Assembly (NCBI GenBank): GCA_963556195.1
Contig: OY744519.1
Coordinates: forward strand, 34,927,801-34,991,800
Length of the DNA stretch: 64,000 bases
Origin: Sepiola atlantica
Taxonomy: Eukaryota > Mollusca > Cephalopoda > Sepiida > Sepiolidae
Direction: 5' to 3'
The notes under the pieces are model-generated. The model was not told where the DNA came from, did no database searches, and was given only the letters and a program-made list of their open reading frames with translations. Position numbers and translations under genes: made by a program. Below, one piece after another: positions 34,319-44,926 of the stretch (position 1 is its first letter; every line of letters begins with the position of its first letter).

Positions 34319-34567
34319 CCCTAACCTAACCCAACCCTAAACCCTAACCCTAACCCTAACCCTAACCCTAACACTAACCCTTTTATGTCTAATCGACGTT
34401 CTCCTTGCACAGTAGCCACATGTGCAACGCCAATTAAAGCCATCAGTTTTGATTACTGGAAAATCTTGCTTAAAATTCGTGGTAAGAGTTACTTGCCCCT
34501 TATTTACCTCTCCAACACTAAAAGACAAAAAAAAACTTTTTTTTCGGCTTTTTATTATACAAGCACC
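34122..34567. mobile_element. Inverted arms of 80 bp enclosing a telomeric array
   Basis: The left arm 34122-34200 and right arm 34486-34567 are inverse copies at roughly 95% identity (shared: tataataaaaagccgaaaa, ttttagtgttggaga, gtaaataaggggca, gtaactc). The interior holds the CCCTAA array and about 100 bp of unique sequence. It looks like a small TIR or fold-back element that carries, or was invaded by, telomeric repeats. Confidence 0.75.
34235..34380. repeat. Interstitial telomeric array (CCCTAA)n
   Basis: About 24 units of the metazoan telomere repeat, C-rich strand on plus. Interspersed CCCTAAA heptamers and single variants (cctaaccc, ccaaccc, acactaa) show it has been accumulating change, so it is interstitial rather than a live chromosome end. 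Confidence 0.95.
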
Positions 34568-34794
34568 GCAAAGTGTAGTATGTGTTCTGATACTACACTT
34601 CATTACTTCTGTCCCCAGTCAGCTAAGAAAGAGTCCTTCTAGACTTAAGCTATTTAAATTTTTGTCCTAACCCAGTAAATTCTTTTTTGGGGATCTGGAT
34701 TTTCTCACATAAAAAATGACCTTGTAACTAACACTTCCCTCGAGGAATGGCAAATAAACAGAGTTATTTTCTTTCTGTGCGACAAACATCAACC

Positions 34795-34935
34795 ATAATT
34801 TCCATGGACAGGTTCTTTCCAAGAACTTCTTATCCGTGGAACAGGTTGTTACAAGATTGCTTCCCTGGGGACTACAACGTGGTTGTCTTCAAGTGTCAAT
34901 AAACACTTGGAATACACCGTCATCATATTGTATTA
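34795..34935 (+). mobile_element. LINE 3' end, family B, copy 2
   Basis: One frame reads DRFFPRTSYPWNRLLQDCFP, then GDYNVVVFKCQ and a stop. This is the C-terminal FPRT...WN...CFP...FK pattern of many LINE proteins. Only about 45 residues remain. Confidence 0.65.
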
Positions 34936-35024
34936 ATTCAATTCATTGTGTAACATAGTATTAGGTGTTTCTCGATACCAAGCAGTAACACACTATATTT
35001 TACCGGCGTCTTGTTCGAAGTACT

Positions 35025-35260
35025 TTTCTGTTGACGCGTCATAAGTTGTTGCTCAGTTGATAGTGCTGTCTCTGTACTTCTTTCTCTCTTTCATTTTAAT
35101 ACACCGCTAGAGCCTTTTTGGTAGACACGTCGTAAGTTGTAGCTCAGTTGATAGTGATGTCTCTGTGTTTTTTTCCCTCTTTCCCTTCAATACACAGCTG
35201 CAGTCTCGTTCTGTTGACCCGTCTCAAGTTGTTTCTCAGTGAATAGTGACGTCTCTCAAG
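35025..35260. repeat. Tandem repeat of about 92 bp, three units
   Basis: Units begin gttgacgcgtcataagttg (35031), gtagacacgtcgtaagttg (35123) and gttgacccgtctcaagttg (35213). Each continues with (g/t)ctcagttgatagtg and a T/C-rich tail, then acacagctg. The phrase tagctcagttgatagtg in unit 2 resembles a tRNA A box. Confidence 0.8.
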
Positions 35261-35965
35261 TTCCCTTTCTTCTATTTTTCTTGTAGTTTTAATAATGTGA
35301 AGGATTGAAAAATAAACTACAACAAATAGCCCTTTTATTTGTTTCTGTTGTGCAATTTACAGTGACGTCCATCTACACGAGTTGTAATTCCCCGACATGC
35401 CACTCTAGGTTAGTGGACCACGAAAACGACGATTGGTCACTTTTACGTTGTACGCTCAAAAAGCTTAATTGATCTCGCATCTCTGCACGTACTTACCAAA
35501 GTGACGTCATATCCTGCGCCTTAGTCATGACTCGAGTCTGTTAACGTTTAATAGAATTTTACACTATTATAACCTCATGCTTATTCTAGTCTTATGTGGA
35601 AAACTACCGTTTTAACATTTTTTTACATACTCGCCTCTAATCGTGCTACACTTAATTCAATCCTCTCATAACATTCATCATCATTCACTTTTCAATCTGA
35701 TTAACTAGCTTTTAGCTTTGATGAATGGTGGCTCATTAGTAAAATGAAAATATTACTGTTATATGCTTCCTAGATATCCTACATATGATATGATGCTTAT
35801 CGCTCACTCGCCCATAGCTCACACAACACACGACGAGTACTTAAAATGGAATGTATGGTGTGAAATCACTGAACTAAAGCGAGATAGGCACTCAGAGAAA
35901 ATAATGGTTTTTATTTTGAAATGGGGAAATTCTGAAAGATGTGACATGTATGTGAATAACATGAA
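35261..35965. other. Unassigned sequence
   Basis: No recognisable feature apart from short ORFs. Confidence 0.4.
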
Positions 35966-36030
35966 TATGTGGCGGGAAATATGTGGCGGGAAATATGTGG
36001 CGGGAAATATGTGGCGGGAAATATGTGGGG
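35966..36030. repeat. 15-bp minisatellite, four units
   Basis: atatgtggcgggaaa repeated four times. The period is a multiple of three, so the ORF crossing it gains a short repeated peptide. Confidence 0.9.
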
Positions 36031-36873
36031 GTTATTTAAAACGGAACAGCAAACTAGATAACATGATGCTATTCATTCTACACTTCAATGCTTGGGTGAT
36101 TTTGTTATAGGTATGACATGTCTTTCTAGACAAGAGACATATATTTTAAATTCTTCCTAAAATAAAAAAAGAAGATAGAAAATAAAGTAGTTTATTTTGT
36201 GGTGGAACTATGTCATGAGATGCGTGACAAGTCCGTCGAGACAATAGACTGTGAAATTGCGACGACAGAAAAATAATTAATAGAAAGTTTTTATTAAATT
36301 TTCTGTAGGGGGTTATTGAGAGTGGAGTTTTAGAAAGATGCTGTTCGAAAATAAGCAACAGCAAAGTTATTACGCTTACAATATCCGTCAAGATTTCAAC
36401 CTCCTGTTAAGTATAACATCTTGGAAAAGAAAACCGAATTTTCTTGATTTCCTTTCTTTTATATATATTTTCCTTTTCGCGTGATATATTTGCTCCTAAT
36501 TTGTATGCTATATTTATACGAGACAATCCGAATGCATAGTTGTTTCATAGATGGGGTGGATAAAAATTCATGACCTCCTTGCTGCTTATATTTCTTTATA
36601 TACTAAAGTTTGGAGACATGGGTAAAACAGCTCTAACTTGTAGTTTATTGCCTTGCCTATTTTAGAAGAACCACGGTGTCAATGAATACATTTATAACAA
36701 AATGAAAAATCATGAATTCTGGGCAACTATGTACATTGTTACTTCTATGAAATATGAGAATTATCTTGAATAGAAAAAAAAATCAGAACACACAGAAATA
36801 TAGTTGTATCGATTTATATATTTATTTTGTTGAATGTTCAATATCTGTGAGAGAGCTTATGTAAATCCAACTT
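36031..36873. other. Unassigned AT-rich sequence
   Basis: No feature seen. Confidence 0.4.
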
Positions 36874-37086
36874 TCATATGTCGTCAACAGGAAGAACGCG
36901 CCGAGAAAAATTGGCAATCACCATGCACTGTTCATCCATGGTCAACAAACTCCTCTGGATTGGGAATGAGTAATTGTTTTGATTCGAAGCTGTAATGCAA
37001 AGGTTTCCCCCTGTCAAAAGCTGTGGTTGGATCCTCTTATGAGACAATGTAACGTACTGATAAAATGTAGTATTTATACTTCTCAT
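36874..37086 (-). CDS. Orphan ORF, possible exon, unknown
   Basis: 70 codons on the minus strand, open further upstream without a Met to about 37170. The composition is less biased than nearby ORFs (RIQPQLLTGGNLCITASNQN, MDEQCMVIANFSRRVLP), which is why I list it. No domain, signal peptide or homologue is recognised, and no splice sites can be assigned confidently. It may equally be a chance ORF in an old repeat. Confidence 0.2.
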   Translation of the reverse strand: MRSINTTFYQYVTLSHKRIQPQLLTGGNLCITASNQNNYSFPIQRSLLTMDEQCMVIANFSRRVLPVDDI

Positions 37087-37244
37087 TCGTACAACCGAAT
37101 CGTTGAGCGCATAGATATGTATGTTGGGGTTATCAGACCTGTTGGTTACGGTTCGAACAGTGCGGTTGGCGTGTCAGGTGTATATAGCCACACTGCTGAG
37201 TTTTGATAAATCAAAACAAGTGCTATTCTGTGGATACAATAATT

Positions 37245-37249
<5 letters not shown>

Positions 37250-37283
<34 letters not shown>
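37250..37283. repeat. (AT)n microsatellite
   Basis: A TA run near the start of a family S palindrome. Confidence 0.9.
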
Positions 37284-37290
<7 letters not shown>

Positions 37291-37339
37291 ATCAAATATA
37301 AACCAAAGTAAAACGTTTAGTAGATGGAACCTTTTGTGA

Positions 37340-37848
37340 AGAGGATTAGCTCAATATACGAGATAGAGCAATTGTAGAGATAGAAGAAAAAAGAGTGATA
37401 AATATGCGACGATTGTCCAAATTTATTTCAAATTTCAATTGTTCAATGCAAGGTGTATTCAGTAATAAACTAGTGTATATTATTATTTCCTTAAGCCAAG
37501 GCTTTTCAAAGATCGAGATCTTATCAGCAGAGGAGAAATACAGATAGATAAGTTGGCTTTCGAAAAAACCAAAGTTCAAATATTTGAAAAAATATGAAAA
37601 TTATTTTTAAAAGAATTTTTGTTAAAAAAACGCAGTGAATGAAAAGAAAAGTTCGGTAAAAAAGATATGCAGATAGCCAACTTATCCATCTGTATTTCTC
37701 CTCTGATGATAAGATCTCGATCTTTGAAAAGCCTTGGCTTAAGGAAAGAATAATATGCACTAGTTTATTACTGAATACACCTTGCATTGAACAATTGAAA
37801 TTTGAAATAAATTTGGACAATCGTCGCATATTTATCACTCTTTTTTCT

Positions 37849-37855
<7 letters not shown>
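37340..37855. mobile_element. Palindromic element family S, copy 1
   Basis: The left arm (37376-37555) and right arm (37676-37853) are inverse copies over about 180 bp. Shared landmarks are gaagaaaaaagagtgataaa, tatgcgacgattgtccaa, ttcaatgcaaggtgtattca, aataaactagtg, cttaagccaaggcttttcaa, agatcgagatcttatc and aggagaaatacagat. The central spacer of about 120 bp is unrelated AT-rich sequence. The right arm carries an intact hammerhead-like core; in the left arm it is mutated to CTGCTGA. A (TC)n(TA)n tract follows directly. Confidence 0.8.
37696..37748 (+). ncRNA. Candidate hammerhead ribozyme in family S, copy 1
   Basis: The order matches the hammerhead consensus. Stem I 5' strand is 37696-37702 (ttctcct) and the core CTGATGA is 37703-37709. 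Stem II is 37710-37725, with aagatc pairing gatctt. GAAA is at 37726-37729. Stem III is 37729-37740 (aagcc/ggctt), the predicted cleavage follows A37741 (UA/), and the stem I 3' strand is 37742-37748 (aggaaag). All core nucleotides are present. Weak points are a T-T opposition at the base of stem II and a tight stem III loop. Activity is not demonstrated. Confidence 0.55.

Positions 37856-37937
<82 letters not shown>
37854..37937. repeat. (TC)n(TA)n compound microsatellite
   Basis: About 21 TC units then 20 TA units, starting at the end of the family S palindrome. Confidence 0.95.
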
Positions 37938-37939
<2 letters not shown>

Positions 37940-38217
37940 CTGTTTTATATTATGTACTTATGCTAGAAAATAATATATTATTAATTTCAGTATTTTCTTA
38001 AAAAATGTCCAGTACATGCGTAAAGCTCAGTGAATATATGAAATATACTTAAGGCAAACAAGCTACACAAAAACGTTTGTGTTTCACTATCTAGTAGTTC
38101 TCCAGTCTTACACGCACACACATATGCCTATATAATTATTTTTTTATGAATAACTATGTATTATCCAAAGACATATGTTTTATGTACACTAACGATTATC
38201 TGTGTTGCTTATATAAC
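37938..38217. other. Unassigned AT-rich sequence
   Basis: No recognisable feature. Confidence 0.4.
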
Positions 38218-38300
38218 TGTACTGCCGGTCAGACGATTTGAAGACTGATCCCGAATAACTCCAATACAACATTCTTAACCACTCGACCACTGTCGCAGTC
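38218..38300 (-). pseudogene. tRNA-like sequence (SINE head or tRNA relic)
   Basis: On the minus strand: gactgcgacagtggtcgagt, ggttaagaatg, and about 35 bp later cttcaaatcg. The A box tggtcgagtggttaag is a near-perfect tRNA Ser/Leu-type box. The B box (gtcttcaaatcgtc) deviates from GGTTCAAATCC. The 3' half cannot fold as a proper acceptor stem. Confidence 0.55.
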
Positions 38301-38490
38301 ATATTTTGAATGCGAGAGAAATACACTTTATATTGTATTTACGAACATAGTAAGTCTCAGAAAGTGTTGAATCTACCAAGGGAAAAATTCGAAATATTGC
38401 TTAATTAGAAACTTTCCATATTTCTCTCAAAGTGCCCGACTTGAATGGAGATCCAATGACATATTTTTTTATAGATTTTATAAATAAATC

Positions 38491-39511
<1,021 letters not shown>

Positions 39512-39767
39512 GATCCGAATACGTTCGTTGATCACTCTAACTGCTTGTGTAAATTTAGCCGCCGATTCGCTATTTACAAAGTTAAATTCCTCCCTAATTT
39601 TACCTAATTGTCTATGGCCGAGGGGGTAAGACTCTTGACTACAGATCAGTGGCGATTTGTGATTAGGGTGAGCGCCCGCCGACCGTTGAGAATTAGCTTC
39701 CTGCACTGAAGATTGCGTTAGCATGAAACATCGATGTCTGTAGGTATTAAAATAATTAATATTTGTT

Positions 39768-39773
<6 letters not shown>

Positions 39774-39832
<59 letters not shown>
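39774..39832. repeat. (AT)n microsatellite
   Basis: About 29 TA units. Confidence 0.95.
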
Positions 39833-39837
<5 letters not shown>

Positions 39838-40060
39838 ATGTATTAGTTTCTGTAGATGGAAATCCGTTGAAACTCAAGTGTTCTTAAGTATAAATACATT
39901 CATACAAACATTATTATTTATGTCCAACCAAATACAACAGAGAAACATGTATGCACATATGTAACCAATAATGCTTGTATAAATAAAAAAAATATATATA
40001 TAAAGAGAAGGATAGAAAACAAGAGAGAGAGGGTGTTATTATTTGTACTAACAGACCACT

Positions 40061-40330
40061 CTAATGAAATATCAAAGGGATATTTGCATTTTCAAAGGAC
40101 AGCATCATGCCGTTACTCCAAGTACTTTGTGCATTCACATTTTGACACATGTCTCGGAAATCCTGATTATTAAACTCTCGTTCATTATATGTTAGAATTT
40201 TTTTTAGTACGAAATCCGAATCAACAACGTAAACACTGATATTCACTTTTTTATCCAGTAAAAACACAGGGTAACATGACATGACACAGAGATGACAAAT
40301 CACCACCGTTACCAAATATAAACGTACCAT
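40061..40330 (-). CDS. Putative small secreted protein, unknown
   Basis: 89 codons from the Met at 40330. The first 20 residues (MVRLYLVTVVICHLCVMSCY) form a clear signal-peptide-like hydrophobic stretch, followed by an ordinary mixed sequence (KKVNISVYVVDSDFVLKKIL, NNQDFRDMCQNVNAQSTWSN). I chose the internal Met at 40330 because it sits directly before the hydrophobic core; the frame is open from 40390. The NISVYVVDSDF phrase is faintly like the start of a metalloprotease-type domain, but no catalytic motif is present. It could be a first exon, a small secreted peptide gene or a chance ORF. Confidence 0.3.
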   Translation of the reverse strand: MVRLYLVTVVICHLCVMSCYPVFLLDKKVNISVYVVDSDFVLKKILTYNEREFNNQDFRDMCQNVNAQSTWSNGMMLSFENANIPLIFH

Positions 40331-40985
40331 TTTAGTTTTTATTCTATCCCGTACGACGTGGGGTAAAGTGTCAAGGAACAGTGATACCAACTCGAGTCAA
40401 GAATGACTGCAATAATAGTCTGCCACAGCAACGTTGTCCTTGGCATTTGTACTGCCGGACTTAATTAATTCATAAGCACAAGGTTTGCTTCATGCACATC
40501 ATCTATTTCTTGTTCTGCATGTTGGCCGTCTCTAGCCCAATGAAGTATGGAACCACAAACAGAACACGTAGAGGGGCTGTCATCAGGTCTGGATGGGCTG
40601 GTTCATTTTTCTGTAACTGAGATTAATAGACTCTTCTAATACACCTGGGTCCATTACATCCGGGATGCACTCGACTTCTTTTAAAAAAAAATTCTTTTTA
40701 ACATAGTTCACCCCAAACAAGGCAGGTCGCCACTGTAGACGTAAGGAGCTACTGAGCAAAAAGAAAGCGGGAGAAGGTCGGGGGGTGTTCAACCTAAATC
40801 GGGATCTGCGCAGCGAGATGTCTGTTAACATTGGTTTTATATTTCTGCACGTCTGTACTGTCGGGAAAACAGGGGGCAGGGAGGGAGTTCCAGAGGTCAG
40901 CAGCACGAGGAAAGAAGCTATTTGAGTAGAAGGCTCTCCGACATCTGGGGACCTCCACAGTGGACGAATGAGATTTAGTTGATTG

Positions 40986-41357
40986 TCAAGTTAGTCGAGT
41001 GAATTTACGTCGAGGGGGCACCAGAGTAACCAATTCATCGGAGCATAATCCATTGAAGTATTTGTAAAACAAGCACAAGGATGCTACATTGCGGCGATGG
41101 GACAGGGACTGAAGCTTGGTTGACAGTGAGGGACCTATTAGGTTGACGATTCTTTTTTGGACCTTGTCAAGGAGGGTGAGACTAGTAGATGATACCCCAG
41201 CCCAGATGTGACAACAATACTCCATGCATGGACGGATGGTGGCTTTGTAGATATACAGGATAATATCAGGTGTGAGGAGTTTTCTAGCACAGTAGAGGGA
41301 GCCAACCTTCTTTGCGGCAGCCTTGGCAATATCTTCAATGTATTTGTTCCAATTCAT
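40986..41357 (-). pseudogene. LINE reverse transcriptase C-terminal segment
   Basis: 123-codon open stretch within the deleted LINE. It matches the post-palm part of CR1/L2/Jockey-like reverse transcriptases: a K(L/V)GSLYCARKLL helix, an IYKATIRP(C/V)MEYCCHIWAG signature, LLDKVQKRIVNLIG and a SLSHRRNVASLCLFYKYFNG block. These are thumb and connection regions. The catalytic aspartates are upstream and absent here, so it encodes nothing active. Confidence 0.8.
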
Positions 41358-41359
41358 GT

Positions 41360-41745
41360 TACCGGTTCATCAGCTTTTGGACGACTTTTTAGTGTGATAT
41401 GTATCATTAGCACAATGTGATCAGCATTCCCGAGTGGGCTATGAGCTTTCGTCACACAAGCCTCGGGCAGTGAGGTCAAGAAAAGGTCTAGAAGTGAGGC
41501 TGGTTGGTCTACTCGATCGGGGATGCGGGTCGGAAAATCGACAGTCTGAAAGAGGGAGTGAGCTAAGGATAAATTATACGTAGAGTTGCCGGCTGCGTCA
41601 GTAAGGCTGGAGAATCAGTCGCGGTGGTAGGCATTAAAATCCTCTAATACATGTATCTGGGCATTCGAGTGAATTAAGAGTGCTCTATCTATGCTTTCAG
41701 AGACAGAGTTTAGCAGAGTACAGTCCTGGGTCAACGGGGAGCGGT
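41360..41745 (-). pseudogene. LINE endonuclease C-terminal segment
   Basis: Encodes, with one stop (after AYHRD), the second half of an apurinic-type endonuclease. LEDFNAYHRD corresponds to the GDFNAHH active-site block and SPLGNADHIVL to the SDHxxV block with the catalytic Asp-His pair. The usual Gly and Asn around the first block are altered (LED for LGD). The start of the domain is not present. Confidence 0.7.
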
Positions 41746-41930
41746 ATAAGAAATATAAGTAACTGACACTGTGAATCTAAAAAGCATAACAGTTATTTTC
41801 TTCCTGCCGATCTTTAAGTTAACTGCTGTTTGTAAAGGCAACACTTGACTCTTATTTGATATGATTGGACATAATATAGAAACCACCAGAAACACATTCA
41901 ACGTATTTTCTGCAGCTACCTGTGGATTTC

Positions 41931-42078
41931 TCTCTGTCTGTCTCTCTCTCTCTCTGTCTATCTGTCTGTCTGTCAGCCTCTCTCTATATATATAGATATA
42001 CATGTGTGTATATATGTATATATATATGTGTATATGACTCTGTGTATATATATATGTATATATATGTATATATATGTA
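41931..42078. repeat. Mixed (TC)n, (GTCT)n, (TATG)n simple repeats
   Basis: TC run, then ctgtctgtctgtctgtcag-type tetranucleotides, then tata/tgtgta mixtures. Confidence 0.9.
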
Positions 42079-42539
42079 TTTTTAAAGAAGTGCAGTAATA
42101 AATACTTATTAATTCTAACATTTTTTTATTATTCAATATTTTATATTTTACATACAAAAATAAGGTTTAAATTTCTATAACACGTGTTTTAAGCATGTTT
42201 GTCTCTCTTCAGATATTTGTTGTATTAAAAAAATGTGGGGCCAATCTTCTTATTAAATTTTTGGCGTTTGTGTGCGCATGCGCTGGGGTTCCTTTCCACT
42301 CTTTCTCTAAATACTCATCAATACACCATGGAGCATGTCACCTGAGTTTATGGACGTGAGTTAATTATTTGGTTGGGGTTTTAATATAAAATTAGGAGTG
42401 TCGGAAATAAGTGAATATAATACATGTTTTTTTAATTTCTTTATGATCCCTGTCTTTTATGTGTTTCTCTCTTTGAAAAAAAATCTTATCTTTTTGTTTT
42501 TGCTGGGGATAGGGTCATCCTACTGGATAGCATACATTC
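42079..42539. other. Unassigned AT-rich sequence
   Basis: No recognisable feature. Confidence 0.4.
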
Positions 42540-43126
42540 ACCTGCTATTTCAGATACTCCAACTGAGAGATCTTTTTAAAAGATTCTACAGCCCCTTTAA
42601 GTGCAATTATTTGTATATCTCTTGCACTTCGTTCACCAGGTATATTCGCTAGGTAGTTTTTGAAATTCTTTTTCATTAGTCCGGTTACTCCTATAATTAC
42701 TGGAATGATGGACATCTTCCTAAAATTCACGTTTAATTTTCATGTCGGACATAAGACTTTGGTATTTCGTAATCTTTTCCCTTTCAGCTCTGTTTAAGCC
42801 TGCATCATTAGGAAAAATGACTTAAACTAGGGTTGCTACTTTCTCCCTTTGTCCCATATCACTATGTCCGGTTTAACAGCTTCGTTTTCTACATATGTAG
42901 TTATAGGTATTACATAGACATAGTGGATGGTGTATAACTTATTTCCAACTATTCTTTCTGGTATATGCTCCCAGAACTTGCTGCTACACTGGATATTAAA
43001 CTTTTTACATATAGTCCAGTGAAGATATTGCAACACTCCGTTGTGACGCATTGTATAGTGGTCATCCCCCAGCAGAACCTTACAACTGTGTGACAGAACC
43101 TGCACTTGTTTTGTTGATGAGACCAC
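42540..43126 (-). pseudogene. Retrotransposon ORF C-terminus, family C
   Basis: The minus strand reads SSTKQVQVLSHSCKVLLGDD, HYTMRHNGVLQYLHWTICKK, FWEHIPERIVGNKLYTIHY, then ENEAVKPDIVIWDKGRK with a stop. It continues after a frame change with NVNFRKMSIIPVIIGVTGLM and KKNFKNYLANIP. This resembles the C-terminal extension found after the reverse transcriptase in many mollusc LINE proteins (a H(N/D)xVxxxIHW motif, a PDIV(V/I)xDK strand and an IPIVIGxxG strand). The PDIVIWDK part recalls a PD-(D/E)xK-like core, but this is inference. 43237-43464 on the same strand (RKLDEWANKYRAKYFLDVLY) may be an upstream piece split by an (AT)n tract. Confidence 0.6.
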
Positions 43127-43234
43127 TCATATTTTTAAAGACATTTGTCATCAAGCCTTGATCTTAGGCAACCATTATCACTCTCTCCTGATTATAGTGG
43201 AGCGATACTTTTTTCAGACAGGCTACAGGGCATT

Positions 43235-43238
<4 letters not shown>

Positions 43239-43294
<56 letters not shown>
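43239..43294. repeat. (AT)n microsatellite inside retroelement sequence
   Basis: About 28 TA units, with retroelement-like reading frame on both sides. Confidence 0.95.
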
Positions 43295-43296
<2 letters not shown>

Positions 43297-43429
43297 CTTG
43301 TATAGTACATCTAGGAAATACTTAGCACGATATTTGTTAGCCCATTCGTCCAGTTTTCTGTAATGGAAGTTCTTAGTGTATTTCTGGTGGCTCTTCCGGG
43401 CTATTTCCGTGGCAGGCTTGTTATCCGTT

Positions 43430-43650
43430 TCTACGTGTGTATATGTGTGTGTGTGCATGTGCATGTGCGTGTTGTGTGTATGTGTGTTTAGGTCAGTCTA
43501 TATGTTCTCGTCTACGTATGTTGGTGCGTATATGCATATGCATATGTGCGTAAATATGTTCTTGTCCACACGCGTGCACTCACATTCATTTTCAAATGTA
43601 TGTATATATGTTCTCTGTCTACTGTATGTGTGTGCGTGTTGTGTTATGAT
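43430..43650. repeat. (TG)n/(TATG)n-rich stretch
   Basis: Loose alternation of tgtgtg, tatgtg and catatg. Its translation is a Cys/Val/Met-rich spurious ORF. Confidence 0.7.
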
Positions 43651-44725
43651 ATGTGAAATGCCGGTGTGAATTTAGCTATAATGTTTTGTGTGTAACGAAG
43701 TAGTAATAATCTTGAGTTTGATAGATCGACATGATCTTGAATCTATCTCTGCTGCATCAGTGAATATTTTCTGACAGAAATGAATTTCTGTTTTCTGGGA
43801 TTTTTATGTTGCTTTTATGAATAGCGACTCTATTGATGAGTGCTTTCGTGGTGCCTATATAGGATTCGGAGCATGTCGTTCATTTTAGTATATATACCAC
43901 ATTTTTTAGGTGCAGTTTAAGTCTTTTGTTATTTTGAATGTTTGTGTTGGGTTTTTGAATGTGTCTCCTTGTATTATAACATCACAAACCCTACATCTTT
44001 GAATTTGTTGCATTTTGTGGCCTTTTGTGTTGTGTGTTGGTTGAGTTTGGACGAGGTTCAAATATGTTTGAGGTTATTTAGTTGGCGTTTACCTTTTATT
44101 ATTTTTGTTGTTTTTAGTATGTTGCTTAGTTTGTTGTTTTCGTTGAGTAATTCTAGGTTTCTTGTTATCTCTGTGAATAGTTTTGGATTGTCTTTGCTGT
44201 CTATGGAGACGTATGCTAAGATATGTTCTTTATTACGTTTTTCGTGGTTTCGTAGTTGTTCTAATGGTATTTTTACTACTAGATCTATACCTTTGTGTAT
44301 TAGATGTGAGGGGTATCCTCTTCTCGTTCAAGTTTTTCGTAGTTTCCTCAGTCGGACAATTTGGAGGTGTTTGTCAATGATTACACTGAAGATTCTGCGT
44401 TCTAGGGACTAGGGTATATATTTGAGGCAGCTTTTAGGGTGATGACTTTTAGAAATGAAGATATTGTTGGGTATCTGTAGGTTTGTGGTAGATGTCTGTT
44501 ATGATATGATTGTTTGTAATTTTAGCGAGTATATCTAGGAAGGGTAGTTCTGTGTGACTGTGTTCTAGCATGAATTTTATTTTTTAGTGTAGGTTCTGGA
44601 GTATAGTGCGTAACTATTTGATGTCTCCCCATGTAGGTTTCTAAGGAATGAAACACTCCTCTAGGTATCTCTTCCAAGATTTGATGAAAAGTGTTTAGAT
44701 ATTTTTTCCATATTTTTATTCTATG

Positions 44726-44926
44726 TTAATATAAGATCTCTTCTAGGTAAGCAAGTGTTAGGGTGGCATATGTTGGTACTATTTTCTTTCCAATTGCTGT
44801 ACCTAAGATTTGAATGTAGTTTTCGTTGTTAAATTCGAAAGGGTTGTTGCTAAGAATTATCTCAATGCTGTCGATAAGGAATTGTTTCATAAAATCATGG
44901 ATGTAACATCTATGAGTGTTTGTCAA
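44726..44926 (-). pseudogene. PLE B reverse transcriptase core
   Basis: An open stretch of 66 codons around the conserved FEF...YxQxxGTAxGxKxxPTYA...LE block (usual form GTAMGTKMAPTYANLxMxxLE). Deviations: A-I-G-K-K-I-V in place of A-M-G-T-K-M-A, and LTLAYLE in place of LFMGxLE. The YxDD aspartate pair would lie just downstream but is lost to frameshifts. Confidence 0.75.

Larger units (their letters stand above)
40560..41745 (-). mobile_element. LINE family A, internally deleted copy
   Basis: Minus-strand translation in order. 41745-41360 reads the end of an APE-type endonuclease domain (SESIDRALLIHSNAQIHVLE, DFNAYHRD, then VDFPTRIPDRVDQPASLLDL, SPLGNADHIVLM). 41357-40986 reads the last part of a reverse transcriptase ORF (AAAKKVGSLYCARKLLTPDI, IYKATIRPCMEYCCHIWAG, LLDKVQKRIVNLIG). 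40985-40600 continues to the C-terminus with frameshifts (FYSNSF, FPRAADLWNSLPASCFP). The palm of the reverse transcriptase, with its YADD-type site, is missing, so the endonuclease is joined to the thumb region by a large deletion. The 3' end reads gccttgtttggggtgaacta. Confidence 0.8.

Noticed and set aside
34235..34380. Real chromosome end
   Set aside because: The array is short, degenerate and followed by 29 kb of ordinary sequence; it is interstitial.
38218..38300. Functional tRNA Ser/Leu gene
   Set aside because: The A box is good but the B box and acceptor stem are damaged; best called a SINE head or relic.
43376..43669. Cys/Val-rich 97-codon ORF that could look like a membrane or cysteine-rich peptide
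   Set aside because: Derives from (TG)n-rich simple sequence and an antisense overlap with retroelement sequence.
43942..44412. 156-codon hydrophobic ORF on plus, resembling a membrane protein
   Set aside because: It is the antisense shadow of the PLE B post-palm and nuclease coding region on the minus strand.
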